Positions 1 to 7,836 of a stretch of 58,533 nucleotides of DNA are shown here, in pieces. The DNA lies in NCBI GenBank assembly GCA_021785035.1, contig JAJYGP010000032.1:1-58533 (forward strand), in the 5' to 3' direction. Made by a program: the position numbers and the translations under genes. Within the stretch, counting starts at the first letter, position 1. Every line of letters begins with the position of its first letter. Under the pieces are notes generated by a model. It saw nothing but the letters and a program-made list of their open reading frames with translations, was not told the DNA's origin and searched no databases. The DNA comes from Pseudomonadota bacterium (GTDB lineage Bacteria; Pseudomonadota; Gammaproteobacteria; Acidiferrobacterales; Acidiferrobacteraceae).

Positions 1-226
1 TCTTCAACGCATCAATATCACGGACATGAAACTGGGCACCCAACCCCGCCCGCAACTGCCGGGCCCGGGCCAGCCGATCACTAGAGGTCATTTTGGTCGG
101 TATAAGCACGGCCTCGAGGCACACTATGGCCTCGCTATTCAAGCTGCGACGATGCGCCGCTGCCGCCGCTTTCAGGCGCTCGTACACCTCGTCGGGAATA
201 TTTTTCAAGGTTAGTGTCGTCGGCAT
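1..226 (-). CDS. FitA-like ribbon-helix-helix antitoxin, 3' end beyond window
   Basis: The minus strand from the ATG at 226 reads MPTTLTLKNIPDEVYERLK and then AHRRSLNSEAIVCLE. This is the usual start of FitA/Arc-type ribbon-helix-helix antitoxins that pair with PIN-domain toxins. The N-terminal strand (TLTLKNIP) contacts DNA in this family, and the rest normally wraps around the toxin. The reading frame is open to position 1, so the C-terminus and any toxin gene lie left of the window. A GGAGG sits four bases before the ATG, preceded by a perfect palindrome and a recognisable promoter, which fits autoregulation. The family call is confident; the toxin partner cannot be seen. Confidence 0.85.
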   Translation of the reverse strand, partial: MPTTLTLKNIPDEVYERLKAAAAAHRRSLNSEAIVCLEAVLIPTKMTSSDRLARARQLRAGLGAQFHVRDIDALK

Positions 227-232
227 TGTACC

Positions 233-262
233 TCCAACCATTATGGCACCATAATGGTTGGA
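233..262 (-). promoter_or_regulatory. Perfect palindromic operator of the antitoxin gene
   Basis: Two 14-base arms, TCCAACCATTATGG (233-246) and CCATAATGGTTGGA (249-262), are exact inverted repeats separated by CA. They lie between the -10 box and the ribosome binding site of the antitoxin gene, so a bound antitoxin or toxin-antitoxin complex would cover the expected transcription start. Confidence 0.8.
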
Positions 263-291
263 GTATACAGAGCATCCGGCCTACATGCCAA
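262..291 (-). promoter_or_regulatory. Sigma70-type promoter of the antitoxin gene
   Basis: On the minus strand TTGGCA (286-291) and TATACT (262-267) are separated by 18 bases. The -10 box touches the palindromic operator, and the start codon lies about 35 bases downstream. Confidence 0.65.
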
Positions 292-479
292 TCGCTAAGT
301 TAACCGGTACATCGTATGCGCGCCATTAACCCCACCCTCCCCTCCCTGGCGTCACGCTGCTATCGTGTGGGCCATGGATAGGTCGATCGGGTGGGCGGGC
401 CAACCGGAGCGGCGGCAGTTCTTTCACAGTCAGGATGCGGGATGATCTGGCCCCGGCGCCCCGGGGTGGGGTGATGAGG

Positions 480-2055
480 TCAGCGCCGGGGCGTAAAGCG
501 GGGCAGCGTGGGATCGGCGGCCAAAGCGTGGGGCAATAAGGCCTCAAGGTCTTCTACGGTCTGGGCTCTAGGGAGACCGGTGAAGAGGCGGCGCAGGTAA
601 TGAGAGGGCTCAAGCCCTGCCGCCTTACAGGTCTCGATGAGACTGTAAGGGGTGGCGGAGGCCTTGGCACCGGCCACGGTGTCATGGAAGAGCCAGTTGC
701 GCCGTCCGATACAGAAGGGCCGGATACTGTTCTCGGTGGCGTTATTGTCGATTGCAAGGCGTCCATCCGTGAGATAGATGACAAGCTTATCCCCGTTATG
801 GAGATAGCTGAGCGCCTTGCCCACAGCCGTTTGCGGGGGGACGCCGGGGCGACAAGTGGCAAGCCAGGCCTGGAGCGTATCCCAGAGCGGGCGCGCGTAC
901 TCTTGCCGATAGCGATGACGGTCTGCGGGCGTGAAGTCGCGCGCGGCCTTCTCGATGGCGTAGAGTTTTTGGATCTGTTTCAGGCCTGCTTCGGCCAGGC
1001 CCGGCTTCTTGTGTTTCCCTTGGGCCTTGATGGCCTCATCAAACTTCCGCCGGGCGTGCGCCAGACATCCGGCATGGGTGAGCCCCTGGGCGCGCACTGC
1101 GGCGCAATAACCTGTATAGCCATCGGTTTGGAGGATGCCCGTAAAGCCCGTCAATAAGCGTACAGGGACTGCCGACCCGCGGCTCGGGTCATAGTCAAAC
1201 AGGATGATCGGGTGACCGGGCGGCCCGCCCCGTTGAACCCACAGACAGGATTTTGACTCGGCCGTTTTGCCGGTCTCTTTTAAGACCTGCACCGGGGTCT
1301 CGTCCATCTGAAGGATGTCGTAGGCCAAGAGTTGGTCGCGCAGGAGGTTGATGAGAGGCTGGGCCAATACCCCGGCCTTGATCATCCAATGGGCCAAGGT
1401 CGCCCGCCGGGGGAGATCGACCCCCATCCGTTGCAAGATGGTCTCCTGGCGGTAGAGGGGCAAGGCATCCTGGTACTTCGAGACCACGATATGGGCGAGT
1501 AAGCCGGGGCTCGCCATGGTCTTTGGGAGGGGCTGCAGGGGTAAAGGGGCACTCTTCACACCCGACTCGTCGTCTTTCCGGACCCCATACTTCAGGCGCA
1601 CATGGCGCAACACGCGGATCGTGGCCGGCACGATGTCGAGCTGCTCGCTCACCTCTTTGCCAATCACCACCAGCGGGCGCCCATCGGGGCCTAAGCGTTC
1701 GTCTTCGGGCAGCTCGGAAGGATATCCACCCCGGGGAAGAGCGGCCGGCAAGGGCTTCCGATAGCCCCGAGCCTTGCAGATGCGGCCTGCCACCACGCGC
1801 TCGACGACCGGCGGCTTCAGTGGCGAGGGCCTCCTGCTCGACTTCAACCTCAGCCTCATCAAAGAACCCCATCTGCGGGCTTGGGCCCTTCTCGCTGCGC
1901 GCGCTATAGCGCCTAGCGATCGCGAGGTTCAGTTGTTCCTGCAGGAGTTCAGCCTGACGAGTCAAGCGTTCGATCGTGGCATCGCGCTCGACGATCACGG
2001 CCTTCAGGGCCTCGATATCGTTCGGTAGCGCCGTGTCCCGTATGCTGTTTGTCAT
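480..2055 (-). pseudogene. tnpC: IS66 transposase TnpC, frameshifted
   Basis: The 5' part starts at the ATG at 2055 (MTNSIRDTALPND) and encodes the N-terminal coiled coil typical of TnpC (IEALKAVIVERDATIERL). The remainder, including the HTH and catalytic domains, continues in another frame down to 480. The switch lies roughly between 1760 and 1830. The catalytic acidic residues of the DDE domain are still readable in MDETPVQV, TDGYTGY and NNATENSIRPF. The original protein would have been about 520 residues. Without frameshifting only a truncated N-terminus, or a protein lacking it, could be made. Confidence 0.85.
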
Positions 2056-2111
2056 AGCCACGATTATACGATAATCGAACAGACATCGCACTCAAATGAC
2101 GGCTATTGTCC

Positions 2112-2476
2112 TCAAGAAACCCGCTGATACACCTTGGAGGGATGCGGCGTCATGAGCGTGCTGTCGTAGCCCGCGAGCAGCCACTGAAGCTGGTCTTCTG
2201 TGAGCGCCCACACCGCATCGGGGACCTTGCAGGGCCAGGCAAATCGTGCCGCCTCCAGGCGCTTGACCCACAACGCAAAGCCGGTCTGGCCCAATAGAGG
2301 ATTTTGACGCGGTCCCGCGTACGGTTTGTGAAGGCAAAAAGGGCGCCCGTCAAAGGCGACAAGGCCATCTTTTGCTCCACACGGGTAGCGAGCCCGCCTA
2401 TCCCCACCCGGAAGTCGATGGAATCACGGTGCAGGTACACGGCCATGGGATCCACAAACATGCGCATGGGAATCAC
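2112..2476 (-). pseudogene. tnpB: IS66 accessory protein TnpB, frameshifted
   Basis: The frame begins MIPMRMFVDPMAVYLHR and reads through the family core NRTRDRVKILYW. Continuity is then lost near 2288-2293, where a single G/C appears to be missing from a GGGCC run. The downstream frame continues exactly as expected for the family: QTGFALWVKRLEAARFAWP, then a conserved C-terminal tail ending at 2112. The start overlaps the end of tnpA by four bases, as in functional IS66 elements. TnpB is needed for IS66 transposition, so this lesion alone should disable the element. Confidence 0.85.
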
Positions 2477-2802
2477 GCCTCCAGGGCCATAAGGAGGGCG
2501 GCCACCCAGGCGGGGGAGACGGAAGACGAGAGCGCCAGAGAGGCCCGGCCGACGGTGAGCATGATCACCGCCTGTGGACTGCGGGGTGTGACCGTCACCG
2601 GCACGAAGGCCGCGGCGGTTGGAGTGGGCTGTGTATCTTGCCCCCGGCGACTCGCCGAACGCCCGCGGAGCTCCAGGCTGCGCCGATAGAAGTACGCCAA
2701 CTGCAGGCCATGGCGGGCACAGAAGTCACGCGCACTCTCTTGGCTTGCCTCGTACTTGGCAAAAAGCGCTCGCCAGACTTTACGATTGCGGATCTTCGCC
2801 AC
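2473..2802 (-). CDS. tnpA: IS66 TnpA, helix-turn-helix accessory protein
   Basis: This 109-residue protein starts with GTG at 2802, six bases after GGAGGG. The N-terminus (RNRKVWRALFAKYEASQES, then DFCARHGLQLAYFYR) resembles the helix-turn-helix of IS66 TnpA proteins, followed by a variable linker. It is the only intact frame in the element and overlaps tnpB by four bases. In IS66 elements TnpA cooperates with TnpB and TnpC in transposition; here it is probably a relic. Confidence 0.8.
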   Translation of the reverse strand: MAKIRNRKVWRALFAKYEASQESARDFCARHGLQLAYFYRRSLELRGRSASRRGQDTQPTPTAAAFVPVTVTPRSPQAVIMLTVGRASLALSSSVSPAWVAALLMALEA

Positions 2803-2950
2803 TTGCCACCCTCCATCAATGTGATGGACGGGAAGCGTAACGGGGTCAGGGGAACTGCGGTAGGGTGGAAATTATGGGTCGGTTACTATCTACGGAATAG
2901 TCCGTGCAATATGCGCGCGGCTATTTTGCCTTGCGATTTGGTTTCGGTCG

Positions 2951-2994
2951 GGAATGCGCCTTATGCCGAGTTACCGATAAGGCGCGCGTTCCTT
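2951..2994. repeat. Inverted repeat between the IS66 element and aroG
   Basis: GCGCCTTAT (2956-2964) and ATAAGGCGC (2977-2985) are perfect inverted repeats around a 12-base loop. GGAA (2951-2954) and TTCC further out can extend the stem. It lies downstream of aroG and could act as a transcription terminator for it, but no clear T-tract follows on the minus strand. The rest of 2869-3055 shows nothing else. Confidence 0.45.
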
Positions 2995-3055
2995 CCAAAA
3001 TTCTGGTGAGGGTTTAGTGAGAAATGTTGTCAAGACAATGGACTCCATCGCGGCC

Positions 3056-4132
3056 TTAGCGCTTCAAGTCCTTGAGCCTTTCGTGCGCTTTGCGCAACAG
3101 CTTCTCGGTGGTCATCCAATCGATGCACGGGTCGGTCACTGATACGCCATACTTGAGCTGTGTGAGGTCATTGGGGATAAGTTGAGCACCCCATTCGAGA
3201 TTGCTTTCCAACATCAACGCGACGATGGAGCGGTTACCTTCAAAGATCTGGTCCAGACAACGCTCTGCGACCAGCGGCTGCAACGCGGCATCCTTGTTGG
3301 AGTTGCCGTGACTGCAATCCACAGCGATACTCAGCGGCAACCCAGCCGCTGTCAGTGCCTGCTCGCACAGGGCGATGTGTTCGGAGTCGTAGTTGGGGCG
3401 CCCATTACCACCACGCAGCACGACATGGCCGTATCGGTTACCACGGGTGCGGAACACCGCGCACTGACCATCTTGGTTTATGCCGAGAAAATGGTGTGGC
3501 CGAGCTGCTGAAAGCAGCGCGTTGATGGCGACATCGAGGCTGCCATCAGTCCCGTTCTTGAATCCAACTGGCGTGGACAAACCACTGGCCAGCTCGCGAT
3601 GCGTCTGAGACTCGGCAGTGCGCGCACCTATCGCAGTCCAGGTGATCAGGTCGGATAGATACTGCGGCGTAATGGGATCCAATGCCTCAGTCGCCGAGGG
3701 CAGGCCTAGCTCCGCAAGATAAAGGAGCAGCTCACGGGCAAGATACAGCCCCTTTTCTATATGGAAGGAATCATCCATGAGAGGATCATTTATGAGGCCT
3801 TTCCAGCCGGTCGTGGTACGCGGCTTCTCGAAATACACGCGCATGACCAGATACAAAGTGTCGCTTACTTCGTCTGCAAGGGCCTTGAGTTTTTCCGCGT
3901 ACTCGCGCGCGGCGCGCGGGTCGTGGATGGAGCATGGCCCGACTACGATAAAGAGGCGGTGATCCTGGCGATCCAAGATACGCCGCACGACCTCCCTCCC
4001 ATCGATCACCGTCTTCCGCGCCTGGGCAGTCATTGGCCATTTGGCCTTGACCTGATCCGGCGTAGGCAACAATTCCTGGGCGACGACGTTGACATTGTGA
4101 ATCAAATCCTGGGGCACGGCGTACTCGCTCAA
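3056..4132 (-). CDS. aroG: 3-deoxy-7-phosphoheptulonate (DAHP) synthase, class I
   Basis: This enzyme condenses phosphoenolpyruvate with erythrose 4-phosphate, the first step of the shikimate pathway. The 358-residue protein has the family hallmarks: GPCSIHD near residues 65-71 with the metal-binding Cys, MRVYFEKPRTTTGWKG near 97-112, and then GARTAESQTHRELASG, GFKNGTDG and DCSHGNSNKD. Length and motif order match the E. coli AroF/G/H type. Which aromatic amino acid inhibits it cannot be read from sequence by eye. The apparent start is TTG at 4132, because the in-frame upstream region has only a stop (TAG near 4157) and no ATG. It stands alone, beside an IS remnant and a poorly coding stretch. 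Confidence 0.93.
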   Translation of the reverse strand: MSEYAVPQDLIHNVNVVAQELLPTPDQVKAKWPMTAQARKTVIDGREVVRRILDRQDHRLFIVVGPCSIHDPRAAREYAEKLKALADEVSDTLYLVMRVYFEKPRTTTGWKGLINDPLMDDSFHIEKGLYLARELLLYLAELGLPSATEALDPITPQYLSDLITWTAIGARTAESQTHRELASGLSTPVGFKNGTDGSLDVAINALLSAARPHHFLGINQDGQCAVFRTRGNRYGHVVLRGGNGRPNYDSEHIALCEQALTAAGLPLSIAVDCSHGNSNKDAALQPLVAERCLDQIFEGNRSIVALMLESNLEWGAQLIPNDLTQLKYGVSVTDPCIDWMTTEKLLRKAHERLKDLKR

Positions 4133-4170
4133 TGGGTGGATGGATGAATGGCATGCCTAGACAATGCGGC

Positions 4171-4206
4171 ATTATCCCAGACTTTCCCTTAGGTCCCAAG
4201 CTAAGG
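4171..4206 (-). promoter_or_regulatory. Possible aroG promoter region with small hairpin
   Basis: The minus strand carries GATAAT (plus 4171-4176) as a possible -10 box about 40 bases before the aroG start, with only a weak -35 match. Just upstream, CCTTAG (4187-4192) and CTAAGG (4201-4206) form a perfect six-base inverted repeat that could be an operator for an aromatic-amino-acid repressor. This is suggestive only. Confidence 0.3.
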
Positions 4207-5031
4207 CAAAAAGCACCGTAAGACCGATAGACGAAAAAGTCCCGGGGCTCGGTCCTCGGGATGCGCAACCGGAATATATCAGACGCCATCGTTCCTTTTG
4301 CCGTACTCAGCCTGCGCGTAACCATCATCCTTACGCTCCCACCACGACCAAACAGAGGGGTCCCAGTTGCCTCGCAGGCAAAGGCTATATACCTTTCAGG
4401 CCAACGAGGGGGGTGTCCGCGCACATCGGACGGTTGCCGACATCGCTGCAGGCGCCATCAGGTTAGCAGCTGGGACCCACGCTCACTGTCGACAGAACAT
4501 CGCCAAACACCCCGCCCGGCGGGGATGTCGTGCTTATCGGCTTGTTATGACCTTCGCAAGCTACGGTAGCGCTGCTCCTGGCAGACGACAGGACAAGCGG
4601 GATTGCGAAACGACCGCCGCCAAGCGCTGGCCTGCGGCCGGGTGTCACGAGGCTACGGTCCTCGGCGGCGACTTCTATGGGGCCAGACGCTGCACGAGGC
4701 CGCACGCGCCGAAAGCCGTGATTTCCTTTTGTGTGCAAAGTCGCCTGGCACACCACCCTCACCAAATGGGTCAGGTCGGTCTCAAAGGGCCGCGAGTGCA
4801 TGGATTATAAACCTGTCCGCCGAGTATCAGGCCTAAGCGTCTCGAGCGGTATCCACTCGCGCCTGACACCCGGGACAGGCGTGCGCAAACTTGGCGGATA
4901 GGCCGCCACCACCGGATTTCCAAGCGGTACGAGTTTGCATCGAGAGGGCCTGGAATCTGACTAAAACCCAGGACGCGTGGCGGTGCTTCTGGCGTTGTCA
5001 TCCAAACCACGAGAAATCAGCGGTAAATGCC
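4207..5031. other. Non-coding or decayed stretch
   Basis: No frame here resembles a known protein. The longer open frames lack a plausible ribosome binding site and have the arginine/proline-rich composition of spurious frames in GC-rich DNA. The base composition looks less GC-rich than the flanking core genes, which fits accessory or decaying DNA. Confidence 0.4.
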
Positions 5032-5601
5032 ATGTCAGGCAGCCGACGTCGCCGTAGAAGCACAGCGGATCTCGCTTGTCTCGCCTCCGTCATAGCCGGC
5101 TTGCTTTTCGTCGAAGCAGCGCGGCACAGCCCGAATTTTGCCCACACCGTCGCTTGCTGGTCTTTAATCGGGCTGATCATTGTGGCTGCCGGCCTTACGA
5201 TGGCGTGGTTTTTCGGGAAACGGAGACGCGATAAGTAGCGCACCGCCCTTCTGGCTGCGGGGGCGACCAACGTTCTTTCGTTGACTCCGGAGCGGTACGA
5301 ACAGGTTTGCGTCGCACTCCCTGGCAATAATGGCTGGCAAACCCCGCTTACTCGGAAATCTGGAGATTTTGGGGCCGATATAATTGCCACAAAGGACGGG
5401 CGGGTATTGGTCATTCAGCGCAAGCAGTGGTCCAAATCCGTTGGTATTAGTGCAGTGTAGGAGGCCCGTGCTGCGCTGAGCCATTACCGTGCCACTCAGG
5501 CCGCTGTCGTCACCACTACCGACTACACCGCAACCGCCAAGGCCCTTGCGAGAGGTACGGGAGTACGGCTTCTCAGCCACAAAGATCTGGTCCAGATATA
5601 G
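5032..5601 (+). pseudogene. Mrr-like restriction endonuclease with membrane N-terminus, two in-frame TAG codons
   Basis: A single frame runs from the ATG at 5032 to a final TAG at 5599-5601, interrupted by TAG at codon 69 (5236-5238) and codon 143 (5458-5460). The first 68 codons give a basic N-terminus and two hydrophobic segments (LACLASVIAGLLFVEAA and LIGLIIVAAGLTMAWFF). The rest is a restriction-endonuclease-like Mrr_cat domain: LTPERYEQVCVALPG, then GDFGADIIATKDGRVLVIQ with the RK of the QxK motif, and a conserved tail (AAVVTTTDY, GVRLLSHKDLVQI). Codon 143 falls where homologues usually have Gln (AV-Q-EA), so a CAG-to-TAG change is likely. The catalytic Asp and QxK remain. It is either a recent pseudogene or a gene needing amber suppression; the former is far more likely. 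Confidence 0.75.
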
Positions 5602-6076
5602 GGGAATCGAAACACGGGCGTAAACAGGCAAAAGTGCCAAACCGTCCATACGTCTTAAAAAGCATAAGGTGGGGTACCGATAAATGTGTCAAGGCCGTCG
5701 CCGACCGTGACCTTGCAGGGCTTTTCATCGCCACCCGGGCCAAGAAATGCAGGGGTGCGCGGCACCTTTTGCTTACGTCCCGGGATACTGGCCGCCCGGG
5801 CTTTGGGGCGCGCCGCCACTTTCGCGTCCTCGGTCTTCACACATCGCTTGATCTCACAGCAAAGCTGCGAGAACTCTCCGTCCGGTGTGCGAGCCCTACG
5901 CCTTTTTCATGCGTGCGAGGGTCACTTGGCATAACGGCGTAGCAGACGGACGGCTCCTCTCAGATCGGCTGGCGACTGCCAGATTGGCCCTGAAAACACG
6001 GCGCAACAAATGATCGGGAGCGGAGGCCGCGCCATATCAACAGCTCACAAGTGGCAATTCGCGTCGCGGTTTCGCG
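5602..6076. other. Non-coding or decayed stretch
   Basis: No recognisable gene. A minus-strand frame around 5655-5880 has a Lys/Arg/Ala/Pro-rich translation that might be a low-complexity nucleoid-type protein, but it has no clear start or ribosome binding site and matches no family I recognise. Confidence 0.35.
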
Positions 6077-6538
6077 GTGATGCCTTCGGGTGGCGTTCTG
6101 ATACACCGATACAACGGGGCGTTACCGGGGATCAAGCCGGTCGCCCCCACGGCGCCGCTCCTTGCCGCCGAGGGAACGGTGGCATCACGGGAAAACTATC
6201 GCAGCTGTTGGCGCATAGATAGCCTCTTCGGCGCGCTCGGGGCGCCTGCCAAGAAAACAATCGGTACACTGATTTTGATCATCGCAAAAACTGATGTCGA
6301 TAAGAACACTCGCAAGCTTTGGTGAAGACGTCTGTGGCAAGCCCTGGAGAATAATGATGTCCTGTCTATAGAAGCACTTGGCGACTATTGGGGTGGCCTT
6401 TGTGTCACCCCGGAACTTGCTTGCCTTTGGGCCGACAAGCTCCTACTTTCGATCGCCCGGTGTCTCCAGGCTCAGCGACAAGCCCTTAGTCGTCAGTGGT
6501 GTCACTTTTTTGCCACAAGGGAGCCCCCGAACGAATAG
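6077..6538 (+). pseudogene. Possible gene relic with in-frame TGA
   Basis: One frame reads through TGA at 6323-6325 and continues to TAG at 6536-6538. After the stop the translation looks protein-like: LWQALENNDVLSIEALGDYW, LCVTPELACLWADKLLLSIA, then CLQAQRQALSRQW, amphipathic and unlike the arginine-rich noise nearby. I do not recognise the family. The 3' end overlaps the antitoxin gene on the other strand by about 50 bases. Confidence 0.25.
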
Positions 6539-6656
6539 CAACAATGTCAGCGATAGGCTTGCCGTTACGGAAGACGCGCAGAGTTGACCCCCCTTCAGCG
6601 ATATCAAAATAGTTTTTGACGTGATTGCGCAACTCGATGAGCGCGGTCCCCTTCAT
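6486..6656 (-). CDS. Orphan Phd/YefM-type antitoxin-like protein
   Basis: From the ATG at 6656 the 56-residue product reads MKGTALIELRNHVKNYFDIA, then EGGSTLRVFRNGKPIADIVA. This is the N-terminal DNA-binding fold of Phd/YefM antitoxins (an Ala/Ile-rich helix, then an EG-x-LRV-x-R-x-G-x-PIA-x-I strand). The toxin-binding C-terminus is short and diverged, ending QKSDTTDD, and a frameshift near 6490 is possible. No toxin frame follows downstream on the minus strand, so it is either an orphan or a decayed module. The ribosome binding site is weak. Confidence 0.6.
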   Translation of the reverse strand: MKGTALIELRNHVKNYFDIAEGGSTLRVFRNGKPIADIVAIRSGAPLWQKSDTTDD

Positions 6657-7400
6657 GGATACTTCTGTACTGTGACATGCAGAATTATGTACATAGAGAG
6701 ACGAGGCGCCAGTGCGGTCGTTCCTGTCAGCGGCCCACACCACGCGTGAGTGTGCCATCTTGAGGGGGCGGTTACGCTTCGGCAGCTATCCCACCAGTTA
6801 AAAATCCGGAGATCTTTGTTGAGGATTGGGGTCCGGCTTTTTCAAGTCCGTACCTCATGTCATATAAAGCCTGTATCCTAAGCGGATCGTCGGGGTCGCA
6901 TTGAAGGCTTAAAGTTCTGATAGTCGTCTTTGCCACGGACCGTCAATTCTCCGCTTGCAGCCGCTTTAACAACGTCCAGGCCGTTTAATATACGGCGATT
7001 ACGCGCCGTAAGTAGGCGAACATCAAATGAAACAGGTTCCGTCCATCGGGCTTTAGGCGCGGGCGCCTTCACCCTTAGCGCGGACGTTCTGTCCTCAGTG
7101 CTCGCGAGGATCACCGTGCGCACAAACCTTCGGAACACGTATCGCTGCGGCCAAGGCGTAGATGTCGCCGATGGCCGACTGGCGCGGTCCTATGTGATTG
7201 TGGGCTTCTCCTCTAGGCAGCCATCTGTGGTATAGACTATTCTGGTCGTTTGGAATCGCGGACTTGGAAGTTCCGAAGTCGACAGGCTTTTGTCTTCTAA
7301 AAAGCGGCAGGACTTCGAACCCGCGTGCGGCGTTTTGCGCCACCAGAATGTTCGACACTCAGAGGGTTGTTAAAGAATCGGTAGTTTGTCATCATATCGT
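6657..7400. other. Poorly coding stretch
   Basis: I see no supportable gene. A minus-strand frame at 6878-7138 (ending GELTVRGKDDYQNFKP) looks mildly protein-like but matches nothing I know. At 7312-7345 the minus strand contains GGGTTCGAAGTCC beside a GGCG-CAAAA-CGCC hairpin. It superficially recalls a tRNA T-arm, but no cloverleaf can be built. Confidence 0.35.
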
Positions 7401-7420
7401 GCGGATATTTTAAGATCCGC
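7401..7420 (+). promoter_or_regulatory. Palindromic operator candidate upstream of the DUF2892 gene
   Basis: GCGGATATTTTAAGATCCGC has perfect six-base outer arms (GCGGAT/ATCCGC) around an AT-rich centre and lies about 30 bases before the start codon. DUF2892 (YgaP-like) genes are often controlled by ArsR-family sulfur or redox sensors, so an ArsR-type operator is plausible. No regulator gene is adjacent. Confidence 0.4.
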
Positions 7421-7451
7421 TCAATGCCCACAGATTAGGAGGAAGCTGATC

Positions 7452-7670
7452 ATGAGTGCACTACGCATGCTGTTTCTGTCGATAGCCGGAATAACCATTA
7501 TAGGTATCGCGCTGACAGGATTCGATCGGGTCAGCTGGGTCCTGTACTTGCCCGTGATTCTTTTAAGCTTTGCCGGCATAACAGGAATTTGCCCGGGCCT
7601 CATATTCTGGAGCAAACTCGGCTTTAAAAACGCGCCCCTGTCTTGCGATTTGCCGGGGCGCAAACCCTAG
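7452..7670 (+). CDS. DUF2892 (YgaP-like) inner-membrane protein
   Basis: This 72-residue protein starts at the ATG at 7452 with a strong AGGAGG nine bases upstream. It has two hydrophobic segments (MLFLSIAGITIIGIALTGF and WVLYLPVILLSFAGITGI) and the family signature GICPGLIFWSKLGF. DUF2892 proteins are small two-helix membrane proteins often linked to rhodanese or sulfur metabolism, but no rhodanese domain is attached here. A palindrome precedes it and a hairpin with a T-run follows. Confidence 0.8.
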   Translation: MSALRMLFLSIAGITIIGIALTGFDRVSWVLYLPVILLSFAGITGICPGLIFWSKLGFKNAPLSCDLPGRKP

Positions 7671-7697
7671 GTAAGCGATCTTAAGGGGCGTTTTTTG
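7665..7697 (+). terminator. Probable intrinsic terminator after the DUF2892 gene
   Basis: CCCT-agg-TAAG-cgat-CTTA-AGGG can fold into a bulged hairpin followed by GCG and TTTTTT (7691-7696). It starts within the last codons of the gene. An alternative hairpin (AGGGGCG/GCGCCCT) puts the T-run in its loop. Confidence 0.45.
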
Positions 7698-7836
7698 CGC
7701 CCTCAAGGTCGCGGCCCATCGGGACAGGTGGGTGAAGACCACTTCTCAAGGTGTCGCTTATGACAAAGGGACAGCGTCAAGGTCTTGGCTGCAAAAGGCA
7801 AGGTCCGCGTGCGGTAATCCGAGTTTCCATCAAGGC

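Larger units (their letters stand above)
331..2868 (-). mobile_element. IS66-family insertion sequence, decayed
   Basis: Three consecutive minus-strand reading frames match the tnpA-tnpB-tnpC order of IS66 elements. tnpB and tnpC each carry a frameshift, so the copy is probably immobile. The ends are approximate. The best terminal inverted-repeat candidates begin CCACCCT at 333 and AGGGTGG at 2862-2868, with more similarity inward (CCCTGG..GTCACGCT near 345-359, against the reverse complement of 2834-2852). The repeats are imperfect, and no target-site duplication was identified. Confidence 0.7.

Noticed and set aside
4463-4801. 112-codon minus-strand open frame
   Set aside because: No ribosome binding site, no family resemblance, and Arg/Pro/Ser-rich composition typical of chance frames in GC-rich DNA.
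5655-5880. Minus-strand Lys/Pro-rich frame resembling a nucleoid protein tail
   Set aside because: No start codon with a ribosome binding site and no true H-NS or MvaT signature.
7300-7345. tRNA-like segment on the minus strand (GGGTTCGAAGTCC near a small hairpin)
   Set aside because: No acceptor, D or anticodon stem can be built around it, and the T-stem needs an eight-base loop, so it is not called a tRNA or att site.
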